Part shown: positions 36,996 to 47,366 of the stretch, piece after piece
Numbering within the stretch: the first letter of the stretch is position 1
How the letters are laid out: each line of letters begins with the position of its first letter
Source: Candidatus Anaeroferrophillacea bacterium
GTDB taxonomy: Bacteria > Desulfobacterota > Anaeroferrophillalia > Anaeroferrophillales > Anaeroferrophillaceae
Length of the DNA stretch: 64,000 nucleotides
Direction of reading: 5' to 3'
Assembly: GCA_016933675.1 (NCBI GenBank)
Contig: JAFGAM010000076.1
Span: 16,276 to 80,275, forward strand
The notes under the pieces: generated by a model
The model's database searches: none
Told to the model about the DNA's origin: nothing
Seen by the model: only the letters and a program-made list of their open reading frames with translations
Position numbers and translations under genes: made by a program

Positions 36996-37793
36996 ATGCG
37001 TGACAGCAAACCGATCACCACCGCCCGCCTGCGGGAAATGAAGGCCGCCGGCGAGCGTATCGCCATGGTCACCGGCTACGACTACCCCTTCGCCCGCCTG
37101 CTTGACGCCGCTGATATCGACGTCATCCTCGTGGGTGATTCCGTCGGGGTTGTCGTCGCCGGTTATCCGTCCACCATCCCGGTGACGGTGGACGAAATGA
37201 TCTACCACGGTCGCGCCGTGGTCCGCGGCACCGAGCGAGCGCTGGTGGTCATCGACATGCCCTTCATGAGCTACCAGGTGAGCATCGCGGACGCCAAACG
37301 CCAGGCCGGCCGGATCATGCAGGCAACCGGATGCACGGCGGTGAAGCTCGAAGGCGGCGTCGCCATGGCACCCACCATCCGGGCGCTGGTGGAAATCGGC
37401 ATCCCGGTACTGGGACACATCGGTCTCACCCCCCAGGCGGTAAACCAGCTCGGCGGCTATAAGGTCCAGCGGGAGAAGGAACGCCTGCTGGCCGATGCCA
37501 AAGCGGTGGCGGACGCCGGTGCCTTCGGGGTGGTGATCGAATGCGTCCCGGCGGACATCGCGGCGGAAATCACCAACGCCGTGAACGTACCCACCATCGG
37601 CATCGGCGCCGGCCCCGGCTGCGACGGCCAGGTGCTGGTACTGCACGACATGCTCGGCCTGTGCGAACGTTTCCGGCCCTCGTTCGTCAAGCAGTACGCC
37701 GACCTCGCGCCGACCATCCGCAAAGCGCTCGGCACCTACCGCGACGAGGTCAAGGCGGGCACCTTCCCCGGCCCGGAACACAGCTTTTCCTGA
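36996..37793 (+). CDS. panB: 3-methyl-2-oxobutanoate hydroxymethyltransferase
   Basis: 265 residues, standard length. It transfers a hydroxymethyl group from 5,10-methylene-THF to 2-ketoisovalerate, the first step of pantothenate synthesis. MVTGYDYPFARLLD, the metal/ketoacid site VGDSVGVVVAGY, DMPFMSYQ, AVKLEGG and GHIGLTPQ are all intact. GGGAGG precedes the ATG. First gene of panBCD. Confidence 0.97.
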   Translation: MRDSKPITTARLREMKAAGERIAMVTGYDYPFARLLDAADIDVILVGDSVGVVVAGYPSTIPVTVDEMIYHGRAVVRGTERALVVIDMPFMSYQVSIADAKRQAGRIMQATGCTAVKLEGGVAMAPTIRALVEIGIPVLGHIGLTPQAVNQLGGYKVQREKERLLADAKAVADAGAFGVVIECVPADIAAEITNAVNVPTIGIGAGPGCDGQVLVLHDMLGLCERFRPSFVKQYADLAPTIRKALGTYRDEVKAGTFPGPEHSFS

Positions 37794-37814
37794 GATCGCG
37801 GAGGTTACCGCAGC

Positions 37815-38699
37815 ATGAACCCGAAGATCATCCACGACCCCGAAGCGATGCAGCACTGGTCTCTGACCGAGCGGGCCGCGGGCCGCATTCTCGGTCTGGT
37901 GCCCACCATGGGGTACCTGCACCGCGGCCACCTCAGTCTCATGGAAACGCTCCGGCCGCAGGTCGACCGGCTGGTGGTATCCATCTTCGTCAACCCGATC
38001 CAGTTCGGCGCCGGCGAGGATCTCGACCGCTACCCGCGGGACTGGGACGGCGACCTGGCCGCCTGCCGCAATGCCGGCGTCGATGTCATCTTCGCCCCCG
38101 AACCGGCGGCGGTCTACCCGGCGGAATTTCAAACCGCCGTCAGCGTCGCCCGGCTCACCGCCGGGCTCTGCGGCGCCCTGCGGCCGGGGCACTTCGATGG
38201 CGTCACGACGGTGGTCGCCAAGCTCTTCAATCTCACCCTGCCCCATCGCGCCTGCTTCGGCGAGAAAGACTACCAGCAGCTGGCGGTCATCCGACGGATG
38301 GTAGCCGATTTGGCGTTTCCGGTGGAAATCGTCGCCGCCCCCATCGTCCGCGAGGACGACGGCCTGGCGCTGAGTTCCCGCAACGTCTACCTGTCGGCCG
38401 CCGACCGTCACGCCGCGCTGGGCCTGTCACGCGGGCTCTTCGCCGCCCGGAAACGGTACGCCGCCGGTGAACGCCGGGCGGTGGAACTCGCCGGAACCGC
38501 ACACCGTACCATCGTCGACCACGCCGGCGATGCCTGCGCCCTGGAGTATCTCGTCGTTTGCGACGCCCGATCCCTGGAAGAGATCGTCACCGTCGACCGG
38601 GAAACCGTCATCGCCCTGGCGGCGAAGGTGGGTAGGACCCGGCTCATCGACAACATCATCCTGGCCGCCAACCCGGAAGCAACGGGCAAAAACCCCTGA
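37815..38699 (+). CDS. panC: Pantothenate synthetase
   Basis: 294 residues. It joins pantoate and beta-alanine with ATP. PTMGYLHRGHLSL contains the HIGH-type nucleotide motif, and FVNPIQFG, FGEKDYQQL and the KMSKS-like LSSRNVYL follow. The length is normal. It starts 21 nt after panB with GGAGG upstream. Confidence 0.97.
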   Translation: MNPKIIHDPEAMQHWSLTERAAGRILGLVPTMGYLHRGHLSLMETLRPQVDRLVVSIFVNPIQFGAGEDLDRYPRDWDGDLAACRNAGVDVIFAPEPAAVYPAEFQTAVSVARLTAGLCGALRPGHFDGVTTVVAKLFNLTLPHRACFGEKDYQQLAVIRRMVADLAFPVEIVAAPIVREDDGLALSSRNVYLSAADRHAALGLSRGLFAARKRYAAGERRAVELAGTAHRTIVDHAGDACALEYLVVCDARSLEEIVTVDRETVIALAAKVGRTRLIDNIILAANPEATGKNP

Positions 38700-38753
38700 T
38701 ACCATATCGATACCTTATCCGGAACCACCGTACCACGAAGGAGAACCGGCACC

Positions 38754-39122
38754 ATGCTGCGCACCATGTTCAAGTCAAAGATCCACCGGGCCACGGTCAC
38801 CGATGCCAACCTCGAGTACGAAGGCAGCATCACCATCGACAAAACCCTGCTGGAGTCTACCGACATTCTCCCCTTCGAGATGGTACACATCTACAACCTG
38901 TCCAACGGTGCCCGTTTCACCACCTACGTCATCGAAGGCGCGGCGGACAGCGGCGAGATCTGCATCAACGGCGCCGCCGCGCGGATGGCCCGCAAGGGCG
39001 ACATGGTGATCATCGCCTCCTACGTGCAGATCGACGACGCCGAACTCTCCCGCTTGCAGCCGGTCAACGTGCTGGTGGACCGGGAGAATCGGATCGTCAG
39101 AAAAACCATCAATCAGGGGTAG
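38754..39122 (+). CDS. panD: Aspartate 1-decarboxylase precursor
   Basis: 122 residues. A pyruvoyl enzyme making beta-alanine from aspartate. The self-cleavage Gly-Ser is in [10 protein letters not shown] (~24-25), and the ISNGARF-like, NGAAARM and [10 protein letters not shown] segments are conserved. AAGGAG precedes the ATG. It completes panBCD, so the operon supplies both pantothenate precursors. Confidence 0.97.
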   Translation: MLRTMFKSKIHRATVTDANLEYEGSITIDKTLLESTDILPFEMVHIYNLSNGARFTTYVIEGAADSGEICINGAAARMARKGDMVIIASYVQIDDAELSRLQPVNVLVDRENRIVRKTINQG

Positions 39123-39323
39123 CGCGTAACCGGAAAACCGCTCCCCCACCCGGACTGAGGCCGGCGCGCCGCAGGTCGACAATGCGGATATCGGTACATA
39201 CCGGCCAGCCGGAGCCATCGGGATCACCAGCGGAATTATCGCCGCGCGCGATTTCAATCCCGCTTCCGGTTGCCGCGGAAATCGCCGGCGCGATCGCGAA
39301 AAGCCGGGCGGTTACGAAGCCGT
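39123..39323. other. Gap after panD with no gene
   Basis: About 200 nt without a supported gene, ending in a GGTTACGAAGCCGTAA stretch (39310-39325) that looks like one end of the dispersed repeat. No plus-strand terminator directly behind panD is obvious except the shared one at 39324. Confidence 0.4.
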
Positions 39324-39364
39324 AAAAAAGCCGGTTGCCAACCATCATTGTCGGCAACCGGCTT
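39324..39364 (-). terminator. Intrinsic terminator of rpsU
   Basis: Arms AAGCCGGTTGCC (39328-39339) and GGCAACCGGCTT (39353-39364) with a 13-nt loop. On the minus strand the stem is followed by a T-run. About 118 nt beyond the rpsU stop. It may also serve panD from the other side. Confidence 0.85.
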
Positions 39365-39482
39365 CTTCATGTCTTCTTCGCGACGTATTTTATGAGGCTC
39401 CCGCCCTCCAGACGAACCGCACCTTTCAACCGCAGTCGGTTCAGGGACAGGACGACGCCGAAAATCGTTCCGGGTAGCTACC

Positions 39483-39674
39483 TCAGCGCATGGTCATGCG
39501 GCGCTTCTTGGCCAGCCGTTTCAAAGCCTCCTGATGCTTCTTCTTGCGGCGGACGCTGGGCTTTTCGTAGTGACGACGTTTCTTCAATTCACGAAACAGT
39601 CCGGACTTGTTCAGCTTGTTCTTGAGCAGTTTTATCGCCCGTTCAACGTCGTTGTCGATTACCTTGATTTCCAT
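39483..39674 (-). CDS. rpsU: 30S ribosomal protein S21
   Basis: 63 residues from ATG 39674 (MEIKVIDNDVERAIKLLK), the usual S21 size; the frame to 39707 adds 11 unrelated residues. The Lys/Arg-rich KKRRHYEKPSVRRKKKHQEA core is typical. S21 takes part in mRNA binding by the 30S subunit. AAGG precedes the ATG. It has its own strong promoter and terminator. Confidence 0.97.
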   Translation of the reverse strand: MEIKVIDNDVERAIKLLKNKLNKSGLFRELKKRRHYEKPSVRRKKKHQEALKRLAKKRRMTMR

Positions 39675-39781
39675 GCTGATGGCCTTCTTCCGGATCGCTC
39701 CCGCCACCCGCCGGCGGCGACCGACCGGATGACACAGTCAAGTTTATTCAGGTTAAATCGCGAGGTTAGGTAAAGGCGGAC

Positions 39782-39810
39782 TATATACTAAAGCCGCCGG
39801 TAGTTGTCAA
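39782..39810 (-). promoter_or_regulatory. Strong sigma-70 promoter of rpsU
   Basis: Minus-strand TTGACA, 17 nt, TATATA. It overlaps the last codons of the upstream HD-domain gene and lies ~107 nt before rpsU. Confidence 0.8.
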
Positions 39811-40423
39811 TATATTTTTTGAACAGGGTTCCGATGCGATGCTCCAGGGCGGTGTATTCGTCAAAACGACAGAACCGCTCACCGGCAAGGCAGGGACCAA
39901 GAAGCTCCGGCCCCTCCGACAGCCCCCGGAAGATCTTCTCCTCCAGCCGCATGGTGAACTCCTCCACCGTTTCCAGAGAGCTTCGGGCCGCGGCCGTTTT
40001 GCCGTAGCGCGCCTGCAAGTCGATGAAGCGCTCGCTCAGCGGCACCACGTCCTCGTGTTTCACCCGCTTATCGGCGTAATAGACCACATCCACCTCGGTT
40101 ACCCGGGACTCGGCCGCCGCCGCCGGCGTCATCCGCACGTGCTGGCTGACCACCAGGGCCACCGAATGGTAACCCCGGGCATCCATCCATTCGCCGCCAA
40201 GGCGGGCGTGGTCATCACCGGTGGTAATGGACTCGTATTTGGCGATATCGTGCAGCAGCCCGCCGGCCGCCAGCAAAGGCAGGCGGACTTCCTCCCGACC
40301 GGCATTGAGCCAAGTACCGATGAGAACCGCCGCCCGGGTAACGGCGACGCTGTGGCCGACGATATGCACCGGCACCCGGCGGGCGATGAGAAGTTCGAAA
40401 CAGGTTTCCGGTTCAGGTACCAT
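39788..40423 (-). CDS. HD-domain hydrolase
   Basis: 211 residues. The metal-binding HD pattern is present: His in HIVGHSVAV (~20-25), LLHDIAKYE (~58) and a downstream Asp (EVDVVYYADKRV, ~115). Such proteins are phosphohydrolases, often on nucleotides; the substrate is unknown. The ATG at 40423 overlaps the holA stop (TAATG), so it is coupled to holA. It is the last gene of the dksA-leuS-lptE-holA-HD series. Confidence 0.85.
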   Translation of the reverse strand: MVPEPETCFELLIARRVPVHIVGHSVAVTRAAVLIGTWLNAGREEVRLPLLAAGGLLHDIAKYESITTGDDHARLGGEWMDARGYHSVALVVSQHVRMTPAAAAESRVTEVDVVYYADKRVKHEDVVPLSERFIDLQARYGKTAAARSSLETVEEFTMRLEEKIFRGLSEGPELLGPCLAGERFCRFDEYTALEHRIGTLFKKYIDNYRRL

Positions 40424-41490
40424 TATGCCCTTTTCCGCACCCGTCCCGCTGCGGGTGGATGCCGGCCGGCAGGTCCGTCAGCGGATGCCATTCGGCAGAG
40501 ATGCATCACCAGATGTTCAAGCACTATCTTATCAGGAGCAGCGGAACTCTTCAACCGCCGGTCGGCGGCACTGAGCAGCGCGAAACTGCCGGCAAGACGC
40601 CGGGAGCTGAAACCTTCCACCTGGCGCCACAGTTTGTCGGCGACAAAGGGCGGCACCTCGATGGCGCCGGCAAGTGTCTGCCGCGACTCCTTACGCGCCC
40701 GATGGGAAAAGGTCCGCGCCAGCAGCCGATAGTGGCGCGCGAGCATGGCGACAACAAGCAGGGCCGCGGTACGGGTCTCCAACAATCGATGCAGACTTGA
40801 CAGCGCCGGGAGCAAAGCACCGGTTCCAACTTCATCAGTCAGAACGAAAATATTGGCCGCCAGCACCCCGCAGCCGAGAAGGTTGACCGTCTCTTCATCG
40901 ATGATTCCGCCGGGGCCGACATAGAGAGAAAGTTTGTCGATTTCCCGGGCGATGAGCTGCAGGTGATTGTCATAGTAGTGCAGCAGCTGATCCACTACTT
41001 CCGCAGCACAGGCAACCTCGCAGCGTTGCGCCTCCCGGGCCACCAGCTGGCGCCGGTCGGCGGGGCCAAGCTTGTCGGTAAAAATGACGCTGCCGAGTTT
41101 TTTCAGCGTCTTGTAAAGCCGCTGGCGCGCATCGAAGCGAGCCGCCGCCGACAGGAACAGGAAGGGACCGTCGGCGGCGCCGTGCTCCGTCAACCAGGCG
41201 GCAAGCAGTTCACCGTCGGATTTGCGCAATGCCTCCAGATGGGTAAGGACGACAATCTTGCGGGGAGCGAAAAGCGACGGCGCATCGAACAGCGGCAGCA
41301 CCTCATCGAGCCGCTGCTGCGAAACGTCGTAGCGTTCGACCGTCAGCCAGTCGTTTTTGCGCATCCGCGCCGAGAGGGATTCCTCGAGCAGACTCAGGGG
41401 AAAGGATTCATCGCCGTAGAGCAGGCAGCAACCGAAGGCCCCCTCGGCATCGTCAGCCCGGCGGATGCAGGAACGCAAATTGTCGAGCAT
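40423..41490 (-). CDS. holA: DNA polymerase III subunit delta
   Basis: 355 residues from ATG 41490; the frame is open far upstream over lptE but without likeness. Delta opens the beta clamp in the clamp-loader complex. The GCCLLYGDESFPLSLLEESL start, the LFAPRKIVVLTHLEAL strand and the NDLQLIAREIDKL-type helix (here DNHLQLIAREIDKLSLYV) are typical HolA marks. Order leuS-lptE-holA matches many related genomes. A short Ala/Pro/Arg tail extends the C-terminus. Confidence 0.9.
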   Translation of the reverse strand: MLDNLRSCIRRADDAEGAFGCCLLYGDESFPLSLLEESLSARMRKNDWLTVERYDVSQQRLDEVLPLFDAPSLFAPRKIVVLTHLEALRKSDGELLAAWLTEHGAADGPFLFLSAAARFDARQRLYKTLKKLGSVIFTDKLGPADRRQLVAREAQRCEVACAAEVVDQLLHYYDNHLQLIAREIDKLSLYVGPGGIIDEETVNLLGCGVLAANIFVLTDEVGTGALLPALSSLHRLLETRTAALLVVAMLARHYRLLARTFSHRARKESRQTLAGAIEVPPFVADKLWRQVEGFSSRRLAGSFALLSAADRRLKSSAAPDKIVLEHLVMHLCRMASADGPAGRHPPAAGRVRKRA

Positions 41491-41533
41491 GCGGTTTCGT
41501 TTCCAGCTGAAATGAACGGGAGAATTCAGCGGT

Positions 41534-42079
41534 TCAGAAGGCGTCGAACAGCCGGTCATGGATATTCGCCGCCAGCTTGTCGCAGGCCTTGCGAATGGCC
41601 TCACGCTTGTTCGACTGGTCGGCCACCGGCGTGCCCATGGCGAGGTACTCCTCCACCTCCACCATATTCGCCTGGCGCCAGAGAACGCGGTCCTGCCGCC
41701 GGTCCTCGGCGGTCGCCTCGATGGTGACATACACCCGATATTCCAGCGCCCGGTCGCTGCCGGCGAAACCGATGGCGCCAGCGGTGACATCGGTGATGCT
41801 GCCGCGGATGATGACGTCCGCACAATCAAGGTCGGCAACCTCGAGACGTTGGCTGCGGGCAAACTCCGCCACCACGCTGCTGGTGATCCAGGTTTCGACG
41901 AGACTTTCGTAGGTCCGGTTGACGAAAGGCTCCACGGCGACGGTTTGCAGCCGCTCCGGCAGGGTATCGGTATAGTCGGCAAAGCGATAACCCAGGCAGC
42001 CGGCGACGGAAACCGCCAGAACGACGACGGCCAGCAGCGCCGGGGCGCCGCGGCGACGGCAGAACAGGAACTCAGACAA
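41534..42079 (-). CDS. lptE: LPS-assembly lipoprotein LptE
   Basis: 181 residues. Lipoprotein signal peptide with lipobox VSVAGC (~28). [29 protein letters not shown] is the LptE (RlpB) signature. It forms the outer-membrane LPS translocon with LptD. It overlaps the leuS 3' end by 8 nt, and holA follows 43 nt downstream. Confidence 0.92.
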   Translation of the reverse strand: MSEFLFCRRRGAPALLAVVVLAVSVAGCLGYRFADYTDTLPERLQTVAVEPFVNRTYESLVETWITSSVVAEFARSQRLEVADLDCADVIIRGSITDVTAGAIGFAGSDRALEYRVYVTIEATAEDRRQDRVLWRQANMVEVEEYLAMGTPVADQSNKREAIRKACDKLAANIHDRLFDAF

Positions 42080-44555
42080 CTACATTCACCAGCTTTCCGG
42101 GAACGACAACCACCTTGCGGACCGCCTTGCCGGCGGTGAATTTCCCCACCTTGTCGCTGGCCATGGCCGCCGCCTCGATGGCGGCGTTGTCGGCATCGGC
42201 GGCAACCTCGATCCGATCACGGACCCTGCCGTTCACCTGCACCACCAGGGTGACGGTATCGGTCAGCAGAGAATCCGGGTCACATTCCGGCAGGGGGCAG
42301 GCGGCGAGCTCGGTTTCCCGGCCCAGTTCCTGCCACAGCTCCGCGGTGATGTGCGGCACGATGGGGGAAAGCAGCAACAGCACGGCCTCGAAGGCCTCGC
42401 GCACCACCCGGCGCGCCAGCGGGTCATCACCCAGCGCCTCGGCCAGCGGCCGGAGTTCGTTCACCAGTTCCATTACCGCGCTGATGGCGGTATTGAAGTG
42501 AAAACGCCCCTCGATGTCGGCAATCACCCGGCTGATGGTCTGGTGGATCTTGCGCCGCAGGGACCTGAGGTCTTCGGGCAGATCGGCGAGCGCCCCGGCA
42601 TAAGGCTCCACGTCGCGAAGCGCCGGGAAGACCTCGTGGGCCAGGCGCCAGAGGCGGTTGAGAAAGCGGGAGGCGCCCTCCACCCCCTGGTCGTTCCATT
42701 CCAGATCCAGCTCCGGCGGCGCCGCAAACAGGCTGAACATCCGCGCCGTATCGGCGCCGTAGCGCTCGATGATGGCGTTGGGATCCACCACATTGCCCTT
42801 GGACTTGGACATCTTGGCGCCGTCCTTGATCACCATCCCCTGGGTCAGCAGGCGGGTGAAAGGCTCGGCAAAATCGACGTAACCCAGGTCACGGAGCACC
42901 CGGGTGAAGAAACGCGAATAGAGCAGGTGCAGAATGGCGTGCTCGATACCGCCGATGTACTGGTCCACCGGCAGCCAGTAGGACACCGCCGCCGGATCGA
43001 AGGGCGCGGCATCATGGCCGGCACAGGCGTAGCGGATGTAGTACCAGGAGGACTCCACGAAGGTGTCCATGGTATCGGTCTCGCGCCGCGCCGGGCCGCC
43101 GCAGGCGGGGCAGACGGTTTCATAGAAGGCCGGCGCCTGCGCCAGAGGCGAACCACCTTCTCCGGTCACCCCGATATCCTCCGGCAGAACCACCGGCAGA
43201 TCCGCTTCCGGCACCGGCACGGTGCCGCAGCGCTCACAGTAGATTATGGGTATGGGCGCCCCCCAGTAACGCTGCCGGGAGATGCCCCAGTCGCGCAGGC
43301 GATAGTTAACCGTCTTCTCGCCCAGTCCCCGCTCGGCGAGATGGGCGGCCACGGCATCCAGCGCGGCGCGGTTATCCATACCGTTGAAGGCGCCGGAATT
43401 CACCAGGAAACCGGATTCGGCATAGGCCTCGGTCATCGTTGCCGGGTCCAGCTCACGGTCGGGCGGCTGAATGACGACGATTACCGGCAGATCGTACTGG
43501 CGGGCAAACTCGAAGTCCCGCTGGTCGTGGGCCGGCACCGCCATCACCGCGCCGGTACCGTACTCCAGCAGAACGAAGTTGGCCAGGTAGATGGGCATCC
43601 GGCCGCCGGTCACCGGGTTGATGCAATAGCGCCCGGTGAACACCCCCTCCTTCTCCAGGGTACCGAGTTCGCGATCGCCGCGGCGCTGTTTCCGCTGCCG
43701 GGCGACAAACTCCTCCACCTCGGCCTCGCGGCCGGTCCCGGCCACCAGTTCCGCCACCCGCGGGTGTTCCGGCGCCAGGCTCATGAAGGTCGCCCCCCAG
43801 AGGGTATCCTGACGGGTGGTGAAGACGGTAAGCGGCTCCTCGGCGCCGGGGACGGGGAAAACGATCCGCGCGCCGATACTTTTGCCGATCCAGTTGCGCT
43901 GCATCGTGGTGACCCGTTCGGGCCAGCCCGCGAGTTCGTCGCAGCCCGCCAGCAATTCCTCGGCGTAAGCGGTGATGCGGAAGAACCACTGGCTCAGCTC
44001 ACGGCTCTCCACCTCGGTGCCGCAGCGCCAGCAGCGGCCGTCCTCGACCTGCTCGTTGGCGAGCACCGTCCGGCAGGGCTCGCACCAGTTCACCGCCGAC
44101 TGTTTCTTATAGGCCAAACCCTTCTCGTACATCTTCAGGAAGAAGAGCTGCTCCCAGCGGTAGTAGGACGGGTCGCAGGTGGCCAGCTCCCGGTTCCAGT
44201 CGTAGCTGAACCCCATGCGCCTGAGCTGCCGGCGCATGTAGTCGATGTTTTGCCGGGTCCAGGTGGCGGGATGGGTCTTGCGCTCGATGGCGGCATTCTC
44301 CGCCGGCATGCCGAAGGCGTCCCAGCCCATGGGATGCATGACGTTGTAACCCTTCATGCGCATGTAGCGGGCGACGACATCGCCGATGGAGTAGTTGCGG
44401 ACGTGCCCCATGTGGATCTTGCCGGAGGGATAGGGGAACATCTCCAGCAGGTAGTACTTTTCCCCGTCACCATCGGCGACGGCAAAGGTCTGCCGCTCCT
44501 CCCAGTGGCGTTGCCACTTCGCTTCTATCCTTTGGGGATCGTATTGCGGGTCCAT
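42072..44555 (-). CDS. leuS: Leucyl-tRNA synthetase
   Basis: 827 residues from ATG 44555 ([20 protein letters not shown]), with AGAGG upstream. Class I aminoacyl-tRNA synthetase. The HIGH motif appears as [17 protein letters not shown] (~45) and KMSKS as [15 protein letters not shown] (~590). The editing domain (CP1) includes the [12 protein letters not shown] threonine-rich site. The anticodon-binding and C-terminal domains are complete. It follows dksA by 11 nt. Confidence 0.98.
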   Translation of the reverse strand: MDPQYDPQRIEAKWQRHWEERQTFAVADGDGEKYYLLEMFPYPSGKIHMGHVRNYSIGDVVARYMRMKGYNVMHPMGWDAFGMPAENAAIERKTHPATWTRQNIDYMRRQLRRMGFSYDWNRELATCDPSYYRWEQLFFLKMYEKGLAYKKQSAVNWCEPCRTVLANEQVEDGRCWRCGTEVESRELSQWFFRITAYAEELLAGCDELAGWPERVTTMQRNWIGKSIGARIVFPVPGAEEPLTVFTTRQDTLWGATFMSLAPEHPRVAELVAGTGREAEVEEFVARQRKQRRGDRELGTLEKEGVFTGRYCINPVTGGRMPIYLANFVLLEYGTGAVMAVPAHDQRDFEFARQYDLPVIVVIQPPDRELDPATMTEAYAESGFLVNSGAFNGMDNRAALDAVAAHLAERGLGEKTVNYRLRDWGISRQRYWGAPIPIIYCERCGTVPVPEADLPVVLPEDIGVTGEGGSPLAQAPAFYETVCPACGGPARRETDTMDTFVESSWYYIRYACAGHDAAPFDPAAVSYWLPVDQYIGGIEHAILHLLYSRFFTRVLRDLGYVDFAEPFTRLLTQGMVIKDGAKMSKSKGNVVDPNAIIERYGADTARMFSLFAAPPELDLEWNDQGVEGASRFLNRLWRLAHEVFPALRDVEPYAGALADLPEDLRSLRRKIHQTISRVIADIEGRFHFNTAISAVMELVNELRPLAEALGDDPLARRVVREAFEAVLLLLSPIVPHITAELWQELGRETELAACPLPECDPDSLLTDTVTLVVQVNGRVRDRIEVAADADNAAIEAAAMASDKVGKFTAGKAVRKVVVVPGKLVNVVV

Positions 44556-44566
44556 AACCTCTTTCT

Positions 44567-44935
44567 TCAGCTGCCCCGGCGTTTTTCCATTTTTTCCTGC
44601 TCTTCCTTGCAGGAGATGCACAGCGGCGCCACCGGTCGGGCCTCGAGCCGGGCAATATTGATCTCCTCGCCGCAGGCATCGCAGATTCCGTAGGTACCCT
44701 GATCCATCTTCTCCAGTGCCTCGTCGATCTTCTTGATCAGGTGAATCTCACGCCCGCGGATGCGAAACAGCAGGTTGTGATCCACCTCCACCGAGGCGGC
44801 GTCGGCATCGTCGAGCATATCCTCACGCTGAGTGTGGATGTCGCCGCGTTTCATCTGGTCCATTTTCTCGATGATGGTGCGTTTCTCATCTTCGAGAACC
44901 TGACGGAAATGTTCAAGTTGTTCCTTGGTCAGCAT
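44567..44935 (-). CDS. dksA: DksA/TraR family RNA polymerase-binding protein
   Basis: 122 residues from ATG 44935 with GAGGAAAAG upstream; the longer frame to 44983 has no likeness. N-terminal coiled coil with the tip [10 protein letters not shown] (DxxDxA-type, ~40), then a C4 zinc finger (CDACGEEI ... CISCKEEQ, ~85-108). DksA works with ppGpp on RNA polymerase. It heads the run into leuS-lptE-holA-HD. Confidence 0.93.
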   Translation of the reverse strand: MLTKEQLEHFRQVLEDEKRTIIEKMDQMKRGDIHTQREDMLDDADAASVEVDHNLLFRIRGREIHLIKKIDEALEKMDQGTYGICDACGEEINIARLEARPVAPLCISCKEEQEKMEKRRGS

Positions 44936-45438
44936 GTCTTTTCCTCTGTCTGGGTTGGATCTCAGGCAGGTTTCAACGGCCACTGCCGCATGATGGGGGA
45001 CGTGTCGCCAGAAAGTGGGCGGAGTCTATATCAAATCACCCGTCAAAGCAACAAAAAATGGGCACGCCGGTTGCGGTTGCGGCGGCGCCGGCCGGCGGAA
45101 ACCGCGATAACGCCGTTTCAAAAGCCAGCGCCCCACGCTGCTTACGGCAGTGGTTCATTATCAGTGGTATGTGGTCAAATAATTTTGTACGTATTGACGT
45201 GTCAGGTCGAGAACCAAAAACCGTAACCACGTAAAATCGAGTGCTTAGCGTTAGGTTCTGTGGAAAAAGACCGGCGTAGGGAGACCGGCGGCGGGAGACA
45301 GGGTACAAGCGGCAAACGGGGGTAATCGGGTGGCGGAAGGCTGCGACCAACAACGACCAGCTCCCCGGAACAAGCCGCGGCGGTTTTCTCACTCCCGGAT
45401 TCTTTCGGCGATGATGACCGCCCGGTAACGGCCGCGGG
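44936..45438. other. Gap between dksA and speB
   Basis: 503 nt with no supported gene. The dksA promoter is likely here (next entry). An AT-rich stretch at 45160-45250 includes AAACCGTAACCACG, similar to the repeats upstream of speD. There is no clear terminator behind speB. Confidence 0.45.
45025..45054 (-). promoter_or_regulatory. Possible promoter of dksA-leuS operon
   Basis: Minus-strand TTGTTG, 18 nt, TATAGA, ~90 nt before dksA. A TTGACG closer in has wrong spacing. Confidence 0.4.
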
Positions 45439-46329
45439 TCAGGAAGCGGTGAACGTGGGGCTGACAAGCAGCAGCTCGCGAGCGATTTTCGCCGCCACCA
45501 GGGGCGAAAAACCGGCGGGGTCACAGGGCGGAGACAACTCCACCAGATCGGCGCCCACCACCCGGCGGTCGGCCAGGTGCGCCAGCGCCGCCAGCAGGTC
45601 GACGACGCTCACGCCGCCGGGCTCCGGGGTGCCGGTGCCGGGGAAGCAGCCGGGATCAAGAACATCCAGATCGACGCTCAGGTAAAGGGGCCGATCGCCG
45701 AGTTCACTCAGCACCGCAGGCACGGCGGCGAGGGAGAACGGATGCCAGCGGGTGTGACGGCGGCCGTATTCCAGTTCCTCCCGGGCGCCAGAGCGGATGC
45801 CGAACTGGCAGAGATTCTCCGGACCGACGATCTCCGCCGCCCGGCGCATGACGGTGGCGTGGGAGAGGCGTTCACCGAGGTACTCGTCCCGGAGATCGGC
45901 GTGAGCATCGAATTGCAGCACCGCGAGATCCGGATGACGGCGGCGGGCGGCGGCGATGAGCGGCAGGGACACCAGATGTTCGCCGCCGATAAAAAGGGGA
46001 AAGGCACAGGTGTCGAACAACCGGTCGGCGAGCCGGCCGACGGCTGCGAGGGCCGCGGCCGGGTTGCCGAAGGGCAGCTCGAGATCACCGGCATCGCCGA
46101 AGTCCAGATCCTCCAGATCCCGCTCGCGGGCGAGACTGAAGCTTTCGAGGCCGGCGGAAACATCACGGACGGCGGCCGGGGCAAAGCGGCTGCCGGGACG
46201 GAATGAGCAGGTACCGTCAAAGGGCAGCCCGGCAATCACCGCCGCGGCGGGTTCACCGGGGGCCAGCGGCCGGGCACCGAGAAAAACACCGCCGCGGGAC
46301 ATCGACAGACGGACACCGGATGATGTCAT
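45439..46329 (-). CDS. speB: Agmatinase
   Basis: 296 residues, arginase/agmatinase superfamily. It hydrolyses agmatine to putrescine and urea. The Mn-binding motifs are intact: FIGGEHLVSLP (~115), QFDAHADLRDEY (~140), and SVDLDVLDPGCFPGTGTPEPGG (~220). The operon (arginine decarboxylase, SpeE, SpeD) supports agmatinase over arginase. Last gene of the polyamine operon, 15 nt after speE. Confidence 0.93.
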   Translation of the reverse strand: MTSSGVRLSMSRGGVFLGARPLAPGEPAAAVIAGLPFDGTCSFRPGSRFAPAAVRDVSAGLESFSLARERDLEDLDFGDAGDLELPFGNPAAALAAVGRLADRLFDTCAFPLFIGGEHLVSLPLIAAARRRHPDLAVLQFDAHADLRDEYLGERLSHATVMRRAAEIVGPENLCQFGIRSGAREELEYGRRHTRWHPFSLAAVPAVLSELGDRPLYLSVDLDVLDPGCFPGTGTPEPGGVSVVDLLAALAHLADRRVVGADLVELSPPCDPAGFSPLVAAKIARELLLVSPTFTAS

Positions 46330-46344
46330 CGGGCAATCTCCGAA

Positions 46345-47223
46345 TCAGGCGATATCCAGCCGATCGTTAGCGATCAGTCCGTCAAGCTGCCGGCGGACAT
46401 AGTTGGGCAGCCCGAAGGCGCCGCGGTGAACACCGGGGTTGTAATATCTCAGCCGCTCGCCGAAGGTGCGCCAGCCGGCGTCGGTGCGACTCCCCAGCGG
46501 CTCGATGCCGCCCTTGGCAGCGAAAAGGAAGCACCAGGTACCGGTCGGATACGTGGGGATGTGCCCGAGATACAGATAGAGCCGGTCGAAGGTGCGGGCG
46601 ATGAACTCCGCCTGCTCCCGCAGCAGACCGGCGAACTCCGGCTGGATCGGGGTCGGCCCCTGGGATACCAGGACACCCTGCTCCCCCAGGGCGGCATAAC
46701 AGTCGCGGTAGAAGGCCTCGTTGAAGAGATGCTCGCCGGGGCCTACGGGATCGGTGGAATCGACGATGATGGCATCATAGGGTGCCGCGACCTTCCTGAC
46801 ATACTCCATTCCGTCGCCCACGGTCAGATTCAGACGCGGATCGGCGAAGCCGGCGCAGATATCGGGAAACCAGGCCCGGGCGGCCTCGATGACGGCGCCG
46901 TCGATCTCCACCATGTCGATGGTCTCCAGCCGCGGGTAACGGCACGCCTCGCGGGCGGTGCCACCGTCGCCGCCGCCGATGATCAATACCCGGCGGGCTT
47001 CAGGCAGACAGGCCAGCGGCACATGGGTGATCAGCTCATGGTAGACGAATTCGTCGCGGTCGGTAGTCATCACCAGCCCGTCGAGCAGCATCACCCGGCC
47101 GTATTCCGGCGTGGCAACGATATCGAGCTGCTGGAACGGTGTCTTCTCGCTGTGAAGCTGGCGCGTCACCCGCAGCGAAAAACGGCAGTTTGGCGAATGT
47201 TCTTCGGTGTACCACAGTTCCAT
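46345..47223 (-). CDS. speE: Spermidine synthase
   Basis: 292 residues from ATG 47223 (MELWYTEEHSPNCRFSLRV) with GAGG upstream. It transfers aminopropyl from decarboxylated SAM to putrescine. QQLDIVATPEYGRVMLLDG, the SAM-type loop RVLIIGGGDGGTARE, VEIDGAVIE and the catalytic-region IIVDSTDPVGPGE are intact. Middle gene of the polyamine operon. Confidence 0.96.
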   Translation of the reverse strand: MELWYTEEHSPNCRFSLRVTRQLHSEKTPFQQLDIVATPEYGRVMLLDGLVMTTDRDEFVYHELITHVPLACLPEARRVLIIGGGDGGTAREACRYPRLETIDMVEIDGAVIEAARAWFPDICAGFADPRLNLTVGDGMEYVRKVAAPYDAIIVDSTDPVGPGEHLFNEAFYRDCYAALGEQGVLVSQGPTPIQPEFAGLLREQAEFIARTFDRLYLYLGHIPTYPTGTWCFLFAAKGGIEPLGSRTDAGWRTFGERLRYYNPGVHRGAFGLPNYVRRQLDGLIANDRLDIA

Positions 47224-47366
47224 AACAACCTCAGCAGTCAGCAGCAAGCGGTCAGAAGTCGGCGCCCCACGCTGCCCGCGGCAGCGATTCATCCATTCTA
47301 TCGGCCCGCCGGCGGAAAAAGATTACCGTACCGATCACGCGCCAGCGGGACTGCCATGCATCACTA

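Noticed and set aside
42351..44693. 780-codon plus-strand frame opposite leuS
   Set aside because: Antisense shadow produced by high-GC codon bias; leuS motifs are unambiguous on the minus strand.
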